64,000 nt of DNA from Luscinia megarhynchos (taxonomy: Eukaryota; Chordata; Aves; Passeriformes; Turdidae), in assembly GCA_034336665.1 (NCBI GenBank), contig CM067585.1, positions 3,777,731 through 3,841,730 on the forward strand, read 5' to 3'. This document shows, piece after piece, positions 25,039-38,040 of the stretch (position 1 is the first letter of the stretch; each line of letters starts with the position of its first letter). The notes below the pieces were generated by a model, which had not been told where the DNA came from, made no database searches, and was given only the letters and a program-made list of their open reading frames with translations. The position numbers were made by a program, and so were the translations under genes.

Positions 25039-25600
25039 TGTCCTGGGTTACAAAATGCCCAAAAGTTTGTATTCTATCACCATCTGTTAAACCAGGTGGG
25101 GCAGTGACCCTTATCTCTTTGGGAGATATTCTCTGTTAATGGTCCATCTGTTAAACCAGCTGGGGCAGTGTTCTTTATCTTTTCCACAGCCCATCCTCTG
25201 TCCAGGAGATATCTCCTGTTCATGGCCATTGAGTCCCAGTACATGACTGATAAAATTACATCATCCCACTGGGAGATGCTCCAGCCAGGGGGAGGAGCCA
25301 AACATTTCCTACCTAGATAAAAACTGAGATTTGGAACACCAAAGCAGCCCTTACCCACTGGATTCCAGAGGACAAGAGCTACCAGACCTTTCTACAGGAT
25401 CACTGCTTCAACAAGAGCACTTCAACTGGACTGCTACCACCACCCTGACTAGCAGGGTGTCAGGTTGTATTCTGACTGTGAGTGGTGGTTGGTTTTTTTT
25501 TCTTTTGTGCTACTGCATGTATTTTATTTTTCTCTTTTTCCTATTAAATTGTATTTCTGACTTGGCGTCTCTCACTGGTTTTGCTTTCAAAACCATGACA
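25039..25600 (+). mobile_element. Solo LTR of an endogenous retrovirus, family C
   Basis: The 562-bp element starts TGTCCTGGG and ends CCATGACA, with a TATA-like AGATAAAAAC near 25314 and ATTAAA at 25543. Its first third holds a tandem duplication of about 67 bp (TCTGTTAAACCAG then TGGGGCAGTG at about 25083 and 25149), as is common in the promoter part of LTRs. No clear target duplication was found. Confidence 0.7.
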
Positions 25601-26405
25601 GCACTGCATGGTCCATGAGTAACAGATGTGCTGTAGGAGCACATCCTCACAGCTGGATCACATCCCAAAGTCTGTGTCCAAACAGGAGCTGCGGGTCTGG
25701 GCTCTGCTGGGGGCTGCACCAGGTGTTCTGGAAGAGGAGGAGGAAGGCAGAGGAAGGCAGAGGCTGGCCAAGCTCATCGCTGCAGGATGGGCTTCTCCTG
25801 GGATTGACTCACCTGCTGCTGATTTTGATGCTCCTGAAAATCCAGGCTGAAGCCTCAGCCCAGCAGCACATCAGCAAACCTTTGTCAGGGTTAATGATGC
25901 CAGCATTTGGCTAAACCGATTCCTGCTGTAATTTCCTCCCCAGACCAATGGTTTTCCTGCCACTGGAGCTGTATAATAATCACCTGGGAAGCCCAGGTAA
26001 CCCTAGAACCTCTCATTTCCCTGTTAGCAGCACACAGGTAGCAGTGGCTGTGTCAGGCAGTGTTCTCTCCTCTTGGGCTGAGAAATAATGGGAAACTCCT
26101 CAGGAGGTGATCTGACCTGCAATAAGGAGCACAGCTGCAGGTACCTGGGCAGAATATTGATGGCTGGATCTCATTTCAGGGGCTGCATTCCCACACGTGG
26201 GCACAGATAACACAGAGCTGTGATCGATAGATGGATGGGGTTGGTTTTCAGGGCACCAGCAGAGGATTCATCCCACAGCTGCAGACCCTGTTACCATGCA
26301 AACATGCTGATTGCTTTGTTTGTACAAGCAGCACCAAAAAAATGAGGTACCAATCTCTGCTCTCTGTGACAGAGACAGGTCCCAAGGGAGTGGCTGTGTC
26401 TGGGG
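25601..26405. other. Intergenic, no gene seen
   Basis: An 800-bp spacer between an LTR and a CR1 fragment, with nothing recognised. Confidence 0.6.
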
Positions 26406-26650
26406 GGAGAGGTTTAGATTAGATATTAGGAAAAGGTTCTTTCCCCAGAGTGTGTTTGGGTACTGCCCAGGCTCCCCAGGGAATGTGCACTACCCCAGGG
26501 CTGCCAGAGCTCCAGGAGCATTTGGAGAACACTCTCAGGGACAGGGTGGGATTGTTGGGGTGTCTGTGCAGGACCAGGGGTTGAACTGCATGATCCTTGT
26601 GGGTCCCTTCCCCCTCAGGACATTCTATATTATTCTATATTATATTAAAT
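26406..26650 (+). mobile_element. CR1 LINE 3' end fragment
   Basis: AGATATTAGGAAAAGGTTCT, CAGGCTCCCCAGGGAATG and a terminal ACATTCTATATTATTCTAT are characteristic of the CR1 3' region and its short terminal repeat. The 172-codon open frame across it is not a host gene. Confidence 0.88.
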
Positions 26651-28690
26651 TAAACAAAGGGCTTGAATTCCTTTTGCTTTTCATCCTGCCTAACCCTAAA
26701 CTGCTGAGGGCAGGCAGCCCAGACAACAACCATGATTCATTCCTGGCACAGCCTATTTTTGACACAACAGCAGCAGCCAACAATTTGCAGCTCCATAAAC
26801 CCGGATGCACTATTTTAATTTATGTGTGAGCTAATGGATCGTTGCTCCTGCAATAAACTGCTTGGAGTGATCCAGATTTATCAGCAAGTGGATTGCCCTT
26901 TACACATTTTTTATTTGAATTTTCCTTTATTTCATGAGGTGCCAAGTCAACAAATGATTAAATATGAGCAAATATTTTTCCACTGGAGTTTTATCATGGT
27001 ACCTAATCCAGTTAAGAGATGGAATGTAATTGTTTCTGGAAGCAAAGCTTGTTTTCCACCAGGGTTCTCAATTAAAATTATATAAATAAATAAAGGGGGT
27101 TTCCCTTCTGAGTAAAACAGGAGGTTTACAGAGGTGTGTTGTGCCTGGAAAAATAAATAGGGAACTTGTTGAGATAACGGAGACTTTGCATGGGATCTTT
27201 GCACAGTCCTGTTCTCACAGTCCATGCTTTCAGGGAGGCACTGGCTTCCCTTAACCATTTTGGGAAACTGTCCCTGCTTGTTGCTGCTCAACAGCCTCCC
27301 CCTATGGGGCACAAATCAGAGTTTCTGATCCCCAAAGAGTCACTGGTCTTTCTCTGGCTCCCTTTTACCTTCCAAAACGTGGGGAACCAAGGAACCTGCC
27401 CTGCCCTGCTGGGCACATCCCAGCTTGCCCGGCTATAACCATGGAAGTGCCACTTAAGGAGCCCATCGCCGGCCCGGCAGAAGGGCAGTAATTGCAGGAG
27501 AACATTTTGGAAAGCTCGGGGAAGGGGCAGGGACTTGCAGAGGGGGGACATGGAGCATTAATGATTCTGCTGGCAGCAGCGGGCAGTTCATTAAACGCTC
27601 CGGGAGCCGCAGACGGCCGCTGTTTATGGTGGCGAGGGCAGAGGTTAAAGTGCTTCACTTTGAATTCCTGTGATTTAGGGCTTCAGGTTCATCAGGGCGA
27701 ACCAGAAACCGTGCTTGATTTACCATCAGTCACTATAAATATTGGAGCCACGAGGGCTTGGGGAAACCTCGCTATCCATGTTCCGTGCAGCATCCGTCAC
27801 CCGGGGAAGGATTTTGGGTGAGAAAAGTGACCCAAACCTCACAGGAGCTGGAGCATCCCGGGAGCATCAGTTCTCAGCTGCTCCTGACGGAAAGCCCAGC
27901 TTTGGAGGGCACCTCCAGCGAGGGCATTTTTGTGCTCGGGATTACCTGGATCGCATTTTCTGTTCTGTGCCCGAATTCTCGCAGTCGGCGCCGCCGAGGA
28001 GCCTCTGGCTCGGCAATGCTGCCACCTATAGCGGGGTGAGCAGCAGCAAGCAGCTCCTGGGGCCGCACGTGGGCACGGCACTTGGGCAGGAGCCTCTGGA
28101 GAGGATTTCCAGGGAGCAGAGAACAGGATTTGCTGCTCTCCCCCGCCAGACCTGAGCGCAGGGCTCGGCTGTGCCCAGCCCCCTGCGTGCCAAGCCTGCA
28201 GCATCCCCAGCAGAGCTCCTGCAGCATCCACAGCAGATCCTGGGGAGCCTTGGAGCTCATGGCTCAGGCCCTGCAGAAAGGGTAAAGGATAGAACAAGAA
28301 AATTCACCCAAGGAAGGAGAGGGCAGCTCTGCAGGCAGCAGATTAAAGGGGAAGCACAAGGAAGAGGAGCAGGTTATAGGTGAGGAGTGCTGAGGGGCAG
28401 CATCAGCCTCTTCCCTGAGGCTTGGATTGACTCAGCAATGGAGGAAGGGCAGTGTCTGTGCTGCTGCCCTTCCTCAGTGCCAGGCTGGACTCTGGCCAGG
28501 CTGGGGCTGTGCTGGTGCACACGCCAGGAAGGCTGGCTCAGGGAAGGGCAGCCACCTCTGACTGTGTCTGTGCTGCCAAGGAGAAAGACAAAGACAAATC
28601 TCTGAAAATCTGGCTCTGTGAGCAGCCCCAGCTCTGCCACGCTTGCTGTGGATGCAAAGCTGCTGATCACTGTCCCGATAAATTAAATCC
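26651..28690. other. Intergenic; CpG-richer candidate element at about 27560-28050
   Basis: No gene was recognised. From 27560 the sequence mixes AT-rich cores (CACTATAAATATTGGAGCC) with many CpGs, then becomes GC-rich to about 28200. It could be a regulatory element or a weak CpG island. Open frames of up to about 150 codons here lack domain signals. Confidence 0.45.
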
Positions 28691-28884
28691 GAGAATCACA
28701 GAACCACAGAATGTTTTGGGTTGAAGCTCATACACCCCCTGCCATGGGCAGAGACACCTCCTACTATCCCAGTTTTCTCCAAACCCTGTCCAACCTGGCC
28801 TTGGACACTTCCAGGGATCCAGGGGCAGCCACAGCTTCTCTGGGCAATCTGTGCCAGGGCCTCCCCACCCTCACAGCAAAGAAT
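28691..28884 (-). mobile_element. CR1 LINE 3' end fragment
   Basis: The fragment begins GAGAATCACAGAACCACAGA and continues through CCAACCTGGCCTTGGACACT and CAGCCACAGCTTCTCTGGGC in the reverse CR1 order. Confidence 0.9.
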
Positions 28885-31800
28885 TGCGTAAATTACTGTA
28901 AATATTCAAGAAATGATAATTCAGCCATCCCTGCACCTACATTACTGCTGCTCTGCCTTTAAAGCCAAACACTGGATGTTTTCAGGTACATTTCTGGTTG
29001 TACCTTTACCACCAGATATGATGTGTTTCTCTCAGATTTCCAGCACATGCAGAGCAGCCCATAAATATTGCATCTTTTTTTGCTTTAATTTGAAGCTGTC
29101 TTGCACACTGAGCTGTCTAATCCATGGAACATCTGCTCCGAGCAGGCAGCAATCTCTTAAATGCCACTGTGCACTTAAAGAAGTTCTCCGCAGCTCTGTG
29201 GGAGCCCCGGGAAGAATTTAACTGATATAAGGCACCTCCCACAGCTCGAGCTAATGATCACAATACAAACGACATTTGCATGCTGTGATATTCCTTCTGT
29301 GCAGGAGGCAACCTGAGCACCAGCATCCATTCACTGCTGGCAGCTTGTTTGCACCCTGGCTGAACGTGGTGTCCCAGCCCAGGTGATGTTGCCTATTGCC
29401 CCAGCAAGGCTCCTGCTGCCCCTCAGGGTTTTCTTCTGGGTGTTGTGGCCCTGTCCATGCTTGGGGAAGGCTGGGGGGAGTTTAGGGACAGCTGGAAAGG
29501 GGATGTTCACACCACCATAGCCCCCATGGCAGGGAGTGGGTGCTTTCTGCTGCCTGGTTTTGTGCTGTGGTTTGGGCTGCTTCCTGTGGTGGGATGCCTT
29601 TGTGCTGCCCAGAATCTGTCCTGATCCTAAAGGCTGCTGCTAATGCTATTTAGGCCTGAGACATTAGCACCAAAATCTGGGAAAAGGGAGAAGTGCCAGT
29701 GCTGCTCTGGAGCTTCCCACAGCGACCTTCAGCACCATCAGCAAATCCCTTCAGTTTGTGTCTTTCCACCTAATATTTTTCCACTCTTAATTTACTTTAT
29801 TTTAATTGATTAGGGTCTCCTGTGGCGTAGCAGCTTATTGGAAAAGAAGGCATTAAAATACAAAAAGAAAAAACAGCCCTAATATTTACTCCCTTGCCTC
29901 GGGGATTCACACAGCTCCCCTGCCCCAGTCCTTAATGACACAAACCTAGAATGGTTCAACTGCTGCAGCCCAAGGGACTCAAAATCAATGGCATGATGTT
30001 GAAATTACAGAAGATTGTTGAAAAATGTTGTTTCCTATTGCTTGCTCGCTGCAAATCCCGACAGTCCCACCAGAGCCAGTTCATGCACTGAAAGTTCCCA
30101 GCTGGCAGCAGTTTAACAGTGGCATCAGTGCTGTAAAATGCACTTTTAGGTCGGTGTCTGCCCGCAGCATGAGCCACGGGGAGGAGCAGAAAGGCAGGAA
30201 TTGGGGCTCCTGCTTAGAACTAGGCTTAGGGGAAATGTTTCCTTATTCTAAATTGCTGCACTGTGTTCCCTCTTCCATGTCCCGGACCGAGCCTTGTGTC
30301 CCCCCTGCAGCCTGGCAGCTGCCCCCCACAAGCCAGTACTGACTCAGGACTGTCACAAGAGCAGAATCTTCCTTTGCCTTTTTTAACCTCAAAAAAAAAT
30401 GAAAGAAAATACAACAAGAGTAACTTAGAAATAGCAAAGGGTTAACTAGCTCTGAGTCGGGACAGCCCTTCAGAAGAGAAATACCTGAAATCCCTCTCCC
30501 CTGCCTGCCACTTCCCAGCTCGACAAAGCAGCCAACAAGACAGATTTTAATGGGGCTTACATCCAGGAAGACAAAAAGAGGGAAAAATGAAGAAACTGAA
30601 TTTAAGATGCTTCCAGAGCTGAGACACTAGAGAAGATAAATAGGGATCATCATTCCTGCACTCGGGGAGGTGCTGCCACAGCGCTGCTCACCTGGGCAAG
30701 GCAGAGGTACAATTAATGCCGCCACAGGCACATTAATGCCACTCACCCCAGCCCATTTGTCTCCTGCTGCTGGGTTCCAGGTCAGCCCCTACACCTTCCC
30801 TGTGCTGCAGACAGCCAAGCCAGGCAGAGTTTGTTTTTTCACTCCTTGGTGTGCTGCTGGATCCACAAGGTGAATGCTGAGAGGGGCATGGTGAGGTCTG
30901 ATGACCAGTAGCTGCCCCAGATGTGGGGCTGGAGTTGGGGGAAGCCTTGTCCCGGATCCCAAAGGCAGCACAGAGGGGGGAGAGGAGCAGAGGGGTAAGA
31001 GTGGGATGTACTTGGATCCAGGCCAGGAAGGGATCTGGGGGACGTGTCCACCCGGGCAGTGGAGGTGGAGACCAAAATTGGCTGCCCTGTGTTGGCTGGT
31101 GCTGGAGCAGAAGCTGAGCTCCCCGTGCAGGCTGTGCCTTGGAAACCAGCCCCCATCTCTCCTTTCAAGCGTCAGAGCTCACCAAAGGCCAAAGGGGCTC
31201 TCTTCTGTCCGCTTGTCCTTCTGCAGAGTACTCCAGGTGACATTTCAGGAGAACTGGAAGCTGTGAAATTTAAGCATCAGGAGCTCAATCCATTAGCGTC
31301 CTGACAAGCCTTTCAGAGATTTACAATGGATTTTACCACCTGCTGGAGGTGCAGCAATGAATTTCCATCTCTAACTAGTTCTTGGGCCAAGATTTACAGC
31401 TGCCATCAGCCCCGTGCTGTCACTCAGTCCAGGTGGGGAAAGGTCACTTTCTGGAGACACAAATGATGAGGCTGTGACCAAGCCACCTGCTGGGCTCCAC
31501 CTGCCCTGAGCCTGTCCCCAGAGCAGTGACTGTCACCAATCAGGGGAGAATTAACTTCCCTGTGACCCATGAGAGACCCTCAGGAGCCCAGGGGATTCGT
31601 GTCACTGCTCCCCTCTTGCAGGAACTTCCTAAATCCACGGAGCTTTGAAGCCAAGAGGAGAGGGGCTGTGAAGGAGACAGGGCTCTGCTTGCTCCCAGTA
31701 TTTATTGCAAATGAAACCTCCTGCAGTTTGGGATCCAAAATCCCTGCCAGCTTCCCACACTCCACAATATTTTCCCAAATATTGCCATCCCAGCATGGCA

Positions 31801-32560
31801 GCCCTTGTCTTTAGGAAGCTCTTCTGTGCCTGAGGACTCTCCCTGCTCACATATTTCCCTGCTGTTTAGTGTAAATCCCATCTCTTAATTTCTCTCCCTT
31901 CCTCCTTCGGATAAATCTCTCCCCATCCTTATGCCCAGCTTCTGCCAGGAGGAATTTTATCCTCACTTTATGCAATGCTCTTTTTTTGGGTGCTACAACA
32001 GAACACGCTTACTGAAAAATAAACCTTTTCACAACTTATAAGAACAGCAATAGAACACAAGTAGGAGCTTATAAAGGGAGAGAAATAAAAGATTAATCTC
32101 CTCCTATTTTACACTGCAGCATTTAATATATGGCAGTGGCTGTTCCCGTTGCCTCTAGAGTTTATCAGCAGCTGTAAAGAGCCCTCCACGTACACAACAC
32201 AGCGACCCGCCCTGTACAGGGAAACAGAGCACTTGGTAAACTCAGGGGCTGGTGAAATTATCTCTAAACAAATCTGAAATCACAGCCCTTGGGAAGAGAA
32301 GGAGAGAGACAAGACAAGACAGTTTTTTCCTCAGCTCGCACCAAGAGTGTGAATGACAGCAGGAGAAATTTCAGCATCAAAATAGAATTTAAAAGCCCAA
32401 ATTACTGGCCTCTGGGAGGTCCCCCTCAGAAAACCCAGGCTGAGGTGTCCCCCCTTGCTGTGTGCTCACCCTGCTTCTTCCCAGAGCAGGGAATTGCTAA
32501 TACAGACCTAATACAGACCCCCTTCAAATGTATGCTCCCCCCTTTTTCTTTTCTTCGTCT
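28885..32560. other. Intergenic, no gene seen
   Basis: About 3.7 kb of ordinary non-coding sequence with no repeat family that I could name. Confidence 0.6.
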
Positions 32561-32795
32561 CAATCAGTGGAGTTCCCATGGAATTTATGGTTCTTCCCAT
32601 TGTTTACTTCATCTCTCAGTATCCAATTTTATTTATCAGCAGACCTGCAGTTTATTTGTAAAGACAGATCTCTCATTCTATTTATCAATCAGTGGAATCC
32701 TTCCCGTTGTTTTTTTATCTCTCAGTGCTAGCTTTATCTACTAGCAACCCACAGTTTGTTTTGTAAAGACAAATCCCTCATTCCTTTCATCATGA
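32561..32795. repeat. Diverged tandem duplication, period about 125 bp
   Basis: CAATCAGTGGA opens both copies, at 32561 and 32685. Both contain an ATCTCTCAGT block and GTAAAGACA followed by CTCATTC. The second copy has small deletions. The element is unclassified. Confidence 0.7.
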
Positions 32796-34911
32796 ACCAT
32801 CTCACAAGGAGGAGGTAGCCCCTGCCTGTCCCACACCCCCATGTCGTGGCTTTGCTCTTTGACAGATTTCTCTCTACTTTCGATTTTTGTTTTCAAACCC
32901 ATCCTTGAAACCACACATCCCTGGTGTCAGTGCAGTGTCCCCACAGCATTGGCAGTCATAGCTGTCTGTAGCAAGGTATTTGAATAATTTAGGCCATAGT
33001 TTATACCAGGTCCACCAGCCAAGCCATTTTTAGCTGTTTTTCAGTCCTTTTATCAAACTCTCTGGATTTCGTCAAGGCTACTGGAACATAAATTGTGCTA
33101 AACTGGGAGAGAAGAAGATAAAAAGCTGAATACCAAAATCAAAAGAACCAAAATAAAAGTAAACAGTAGAACACTAAACTGTAATCAACCATATTTCCTG
33201 CAAAGTGCATGCAAAGTGGATAAAAAAATAGAAACACCAATCAAAAAATACGTAATTACATAAACAGTAATTTTAAATATATAAATAAAATATAAAATAC
33301 ATAATAAAATAATTTCTACATAAACACATTAATTTGTTGTTTGAAAAATCCTTTCTTCCTGCAGCTATGACATCTCCTGGCCATGCACAGGATCTGCCTA
33401 AACGCCTAAATGCCCCAGTCTGGCTGGATCAAGCCCCAATCTGGCTGGATCTCCCTCCTCTCCCCTCATTTCTCACACTGCCCTTGGGTTTTTCCTACAG
33501 ACCCTTTGCATGTTTGGCCCTGGATTTCTCCTGGATTTTTCTGTCCCTTCCCCGGGGCTCTGGACACACAAGGTGGGACAGGCACCGTGGGATTCAGGCA
33601 TCCTTGGTGTCATGACACCTTCCCCTGGGATTCTGGGCTCCTTTCTCCCTAATCCAAACCACCTCAGAGTTACCTGCAGCAGTGGGAGGTGAAAAACGCT
33701 GGGGGAAGGGAGATTTGTTCCTTGACACTGTCCTTATAATGCACACGGGGAAATGAAATTAAAGCCTGGGTTATGAAGAGAGCTAATTAGTTAATCCATG
33801 TAAAGTGCTTTAAGACTCTGCAATGAGGGGAAAGAATAGCTAATGGGGGAGCTCAGACAGGGCTCTCCTGATGCAAAGTGAATTTCAGACAAGAAATCCT
33901 TACTGTACAGAATGGAATTAAATTCAGGGGCTTGTCTAAAAGAAAAACCTCAGGATTGATCACATCCCAGTGAATAAAGACAGTCCATCAGTTCAAGGGC
34001 ATCTTACATGGATATCCATGCCCACTAATTATTCTGCTTGAAACCAGCCTTGCTGGCAGATTCCCAGAGTCGATGCATCGAGGACCTCTGTGTCAACATT
34101 AGCTTTTATACCAGACAGATAATTGGTGGTAAGTACCCAGAGCTGGACTGTGCTGGACAACATAATGGCAAAAATTAAATTCTTCCAACAAAATAGCTCT
34201 TTGCAAGCATGTTTGAGCAAACCAGGCTTGGGAGAGAGCTCCTCTGTGAGGCAGCAGAATTACAGAGCAATTAGAGGGGTGAACTTCAGCAGCTCACCTG
34301 CACAACACCTATTTTCTTCTCTACAATCATCTGTCAAGGCTTCACATATTTCCTTTGTTCCAAACAACAGTCACTGGCTGATTACCATCAGCAAGAGCAC
34401 TGTGCAGCCACACAACCAGCAGGAATCTGGGAATGGTGTCTCAAAGCCTTTGCCAAAGGCAAATACTCATTTCTGGCTGAATCCTGCACTTTTTCGAAAA
34501 ATTGTTCTCCCCATAGTGTCTCCCAGGAGAAATTATTTGCACCTCTGAGCATTGACCATGTTGATAATACTCAAGTCTGCATTGAGCTTTGCAAACACCA
34601 GCGTGCCAGTGGGGAGAGCATCCAAACTGGGCAGTGCTCATTGAGGAGAGGGGTTGATGTCACCTGCCAGAGCAGCTGCTGTCCCCACCCTCAGTGGCAG
34701 CTCCAGGGGTACCAGTTTTTGGCAACAGGAACAGGAAATCTTTGTTTGCCTCCATGGATGCTCAGGGCCCTGCAGCCCTGTGATAAACTCTCTGCATGTT
34801 TGTTCCAACTCCTTCCTTGCCTCCCCTTGGCTTTCATGAGCAGACTCTGGGTGCTGGGAGCCAAGGTGGAATGGCTGAGTTGTCCCTCCCTGGGAAGCTC
34901 CATGTCAGGAG
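32796..34911. other. Intergenic, no gene seen
   Basis: Contains the AT-rich tract at 33216. Near 33410 a CAGTCTGGCTGGATC-like motif recurs within 30 bases. Nothing else was recognised. Confidence 0.6.
33216..33330. repeat. AT-rich low-complexity tract
   Basis: More than 100 bases of A-rich sequence with ATAAAATATAAAATAC-type units. No element was recognised. Confidence 0.75.
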
Positions 34912-35109
34912 AAGCTTAGGCCAGATGTTAGGAAAAGGTTCTTCACCTAGAAGGTGAGCAGGCTCCCCAGGAAAATGGTCAAGGAGCATCTGGACAGCAC
35001 TCTCAGGGACATGGTGGGAGTATTGTGCTGTTCAGGACCAGGAGCTGGGTGCAATGATCCTCATGTGTCCCTTCCAGCCTGAGATTTTCCATGATTCTGT
35101 GATTCTAAG
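34912..35109 (+). mobile_element. CR1 LINE 3' end fragment
   Basis: AGATGTTAGGAAAAGGTTCT, CAGGCTCCCCAGGAAAATGG and an end in CCATGATTCTGTGATTCT mark the CR1 3' terminus with two terminal repeat units. Confidence 0.9.
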
Positions 35110-35202
35110 ATGCCATTGCTGTCACCAGGGAACCCTGACTCCATTCCCATTCTCCCTCCCATCCTGCACTGTACCTGGACTGGTCCCTGGGGTGCTGCGG
35201 CT

Positions 35203-35340
35203 TGGGGACCCCTCCCTGGAGATGTCCAAGGAACAGCTGGATGTGGCACTCAGTGCTCTGAGCTGTGTGAGATCAGTCACAGGTTGTGCTTGAAAATCTC
35301 AGAGATTTCTTCCAAACCTAAATGATTCTGTGATTCTGTG
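35203..35340 (+). mobile_element. CR1 LINE 3' end fragment, second copy
   Basis: This separate CR1 fragment lies 94 bases after the previous one. It reads CCTCCCTGGAGATGTCCAAG and ends AAATGATTCTGTGATTCTG. Both copies keep the ATTCTGTG terminal repeat, so two insertions are indicated. Confidence 0.9.
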
Positions 35341-36755
35341 ACCCCAGGATGCCAGAATTTGGAGACCCCCCAGGATTCTGGGGTGTGGGGAGGAGCCAGA
35401 CCCACCATGGTGGGGTTCACTTGCTGCCAACAGCCACGTGGCCATAGGGGAAGGCTGAGCTGCACCAAGCTGTGCAGAGCTGCACCGAGCTCCCACTCCC
35501 CCTGAGTGGCACGAGAGGGAAGCAGAGGTGACAGGTGATGCACAGGACTTGAATCAGTCCGGCTGCTCTGTCTAGCAAATGGCACAAATTGGATTATGTT
35601 GTGAAGTTCCCAGTGAGGACAGCTCTGCTGTTTGAGTGGCATTTCCATGTTCTGTCAAGCAACCACATGCCCATAAAATCTGATAAGTTTTCTCAGTCAT
35701 CACTTTGTGTTTTTTTATGAGTCTATTAAAATGTGATTGACATTTTTCCAATTCCCACCCCCCCTTCCCCTTTTTCCTTCAATATGCCCAAGGGATGGGT
35801 GAATTAGATTGGAGGGAGCCCAGGACCATATGGCCAATTGGATTAGGCTCTCCTAAGTGCTCAGCTGGAAAGTAATAGGGGTTTTAAACCTGGATCCCAG
35901 AGTCTGGATGCCTGACTTATCTGGATTGCCAAAGAGCTCTGTTTTATAAGGATCTTGTGGAATGCTGGGGCCAGTGGTGTGGTGACAAAGATGCCCAAGG
36001 TCTGTCCTGGCAGCTGACCAGTGACAAAGACCTCAGGGCTAGTGCTGGGATGGCACTTGAGGCACGCGACCACCTCCACCCCCTTCCTCACACAATGAAA
36101 TTAATCACCAGCTAATCGTTGTTCAAAGCCAGTACTTTTAGTCAGAACAACATTTTCTGTTTGAGTCGACAGAAGCATAAGTTGTGCTTTCTGTGTTTCT
36201 GCTTGCTCAGGGCAAAGCTCCAGAGTTCCTGGGACAAGACCACAAAGGAGATGCTCGTGCTGCTGGGTGGAAATTTCCTTTCAAATTTGAGTGAATATTT
36301 GTAGGAATTCCTTTTGCTGCTATTTGCTCAGTTCTGCTAACAACAGGCTGCCAGGCGGATTCAAGGACAGACGAGCAATGGGCTCTGAGCAGCCGCTGTA
36401 ATTCTCTTTGGTCTGAAGAGAAAGAGGAAGATTAATAGAAAAAGCAGCAGCAGGAGGATTTGCCAAGAAAAATAATCATTTTCAGGCCAAGGAGGCTTTG
36501 GTATCTTGATAGTGAGCAAATGGCGGGAGCAAAAGGGCTCCTGAGCCTGCCCCTTGTTACTGAAAGAAGAAAATTAAGGCAATTGCAGCAGAACAGAAAA
36601 CTAACATTTGGCTTTTTGCCCCTCTTAGCTGCTCACCTTGTCCTAGAGACCCTCCCAGCCCAGGGCCAGGAGCCACTCTCCAGCCCAGGTTTTCATCCAC
36701 AGGGCCATGGGCAGTTCTTGCTCTGAGTGTCCCCAAGCAGCTCTGAGGCACAGCA
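35341..36755. other. Intergenic, no gene seen
   Basis: Ordinary sequence between a CR1 fragment and the 20-bp minisatellite. Confidence 0.6.
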
Positions 36756-37050
36756 GACCAGGGAGGGACAGAGGGGACCAGAGAGGGACAGTGGGGACCA
36801 GGGAGGGGCAGGGGGGACCAGGGAGGGACAGTGGACATCAGTGGGCACAGGAAACACAAGGGAGGGGCAGGGGAAAAAAAGGAGGGACACCAGGGACAAG
36901 TTAGCGACCGAGTGGTCAATAGGGAACAGGAGGTGCAGGGGGAGCTCAGGGGGGATCAGGCAGGGACAATGGGGACCAGGGAGGGACGAGGGGGACCAAG
37001 GAGGGACAGTGCTGTCCGTGCAGGTAGGGATGGCAGGAGCAGGCAGGGAC
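36756..37050. repeat. About 20-bp purine-rich minisatellite
   Basis: The repeat is a degenerate GGGACCAGGGAGGGACAGTG unit, strongly G over C on the + strand. It gives proline- and serine-rich frames on the - strand and glycine/arginine-rich frames on the + strand that should not be read as genes. Confidence 0.88.
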
Positions 37051-37930
37051 AGGGGATGCTGAGGGTAGGGGTGCTGGTTCAGCCCACGAGCTGACACTTT
37101 CCAGCCCCAAATCTTGGCTGGAGCATCCAGCAGCCCCTGAGCATCGTCCCCAGGGGCTGCAGGTGTGACACGGCTCAGCAAAAGGGCAGCAGAGGGAGAA
37201 AGGCACAGTGGAGGTTTTGTTGCCCCATTCCCCCTCTCTCCATAGACAAGGGACCAATTTACACTGATTAACAGCCAAAAATAAATCCCGGTTCACTTTC
37301 CACCTCCATTGGCAGCACATGCGTTTTGTTTGTTTTCATTCTCCAACAGCCTCTGCATTCCCTGACACTTTTCTGCTTGTAAATAGTTGAGTATCACATT
37401 CCCCCTGTGGAAACCAGGGTCGACAAAAACCTGAAATCCACCTTTTTTTTTCCTCTTTTCCCTCCTCTTTTTGCGGCTGTGCTGCAATTTCAATTACCAT
37501 ATGCCTTGTTTTGTCCCCCAAGGGAATGGTGGTGAGATGAGGAACAGGGGAAGTGTGGCAGGTAATGAAAGACACGTTCTCATTTCTGCTCCAGCAGATA
37601 GTGCAAGTGCCCATTAAATGCTGAAATTAATTGTTTAAATTGTTCTGAGCAGCATTTACGGCGATCTCCTTGTCGGTGCAGCTGGGCATTGGCTTTCAAA
37701 AGCTTTCCCTGCTCTATCTGCAGCTGAACATTCCAGCGGCGACTGTCTCACCACAGACTAATTTGTTCAGCACACATTTAGTGCACAACACTTACGAAAA
37801 ATACCTGGCAAAAATGCAGATTTTTTTCTCCCTCCTCTTGTATTCTGTGCTGTTCCAGGGACAAAACATTGCAGCACCCAAAGGAGGCACTTTGTGACAC
37901 GGCTTCACAGGCACGGGGGTGTTTGTTTGA
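37051..37930. other. Intergenic; candidate conserved block at about 37610-37810
   Basis: The block holds TTAATTGTTTAAATTG and several CpGs (TACGGCGATC, AGCGGCGACTG) in otherwise CpG-poor DNA. It may be a conserved non-coding element. Confidence 0.4.
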
Positions 37931-37986
37931 GGGTTGAATGTGATGATCTTGGAGAGTTTTTCCAACTTTAATGATTCCGTGATTGG
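37931..37986 (+). mobile_element. CR1 LINE 3' terminus, very short
   Basis: GGTTGAATGTGATGATCTTG followed by TTTTTCCAACTTTAATGATT and CCGTGATT is the last 55 bases of a CR1 copy. Confidence 0.8.
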
Positions 37987-38040
37987 AGCATTCCAAGGCG
38001 CCGACAGCCAGACCACTGATCTGGAAATCCACCAATAAAC

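Noticed and set aside
26311..26829. 172-codon + strand frame
   Set aside because: Half of it is a CR1 3' untranslated region and the rest has no coding character.
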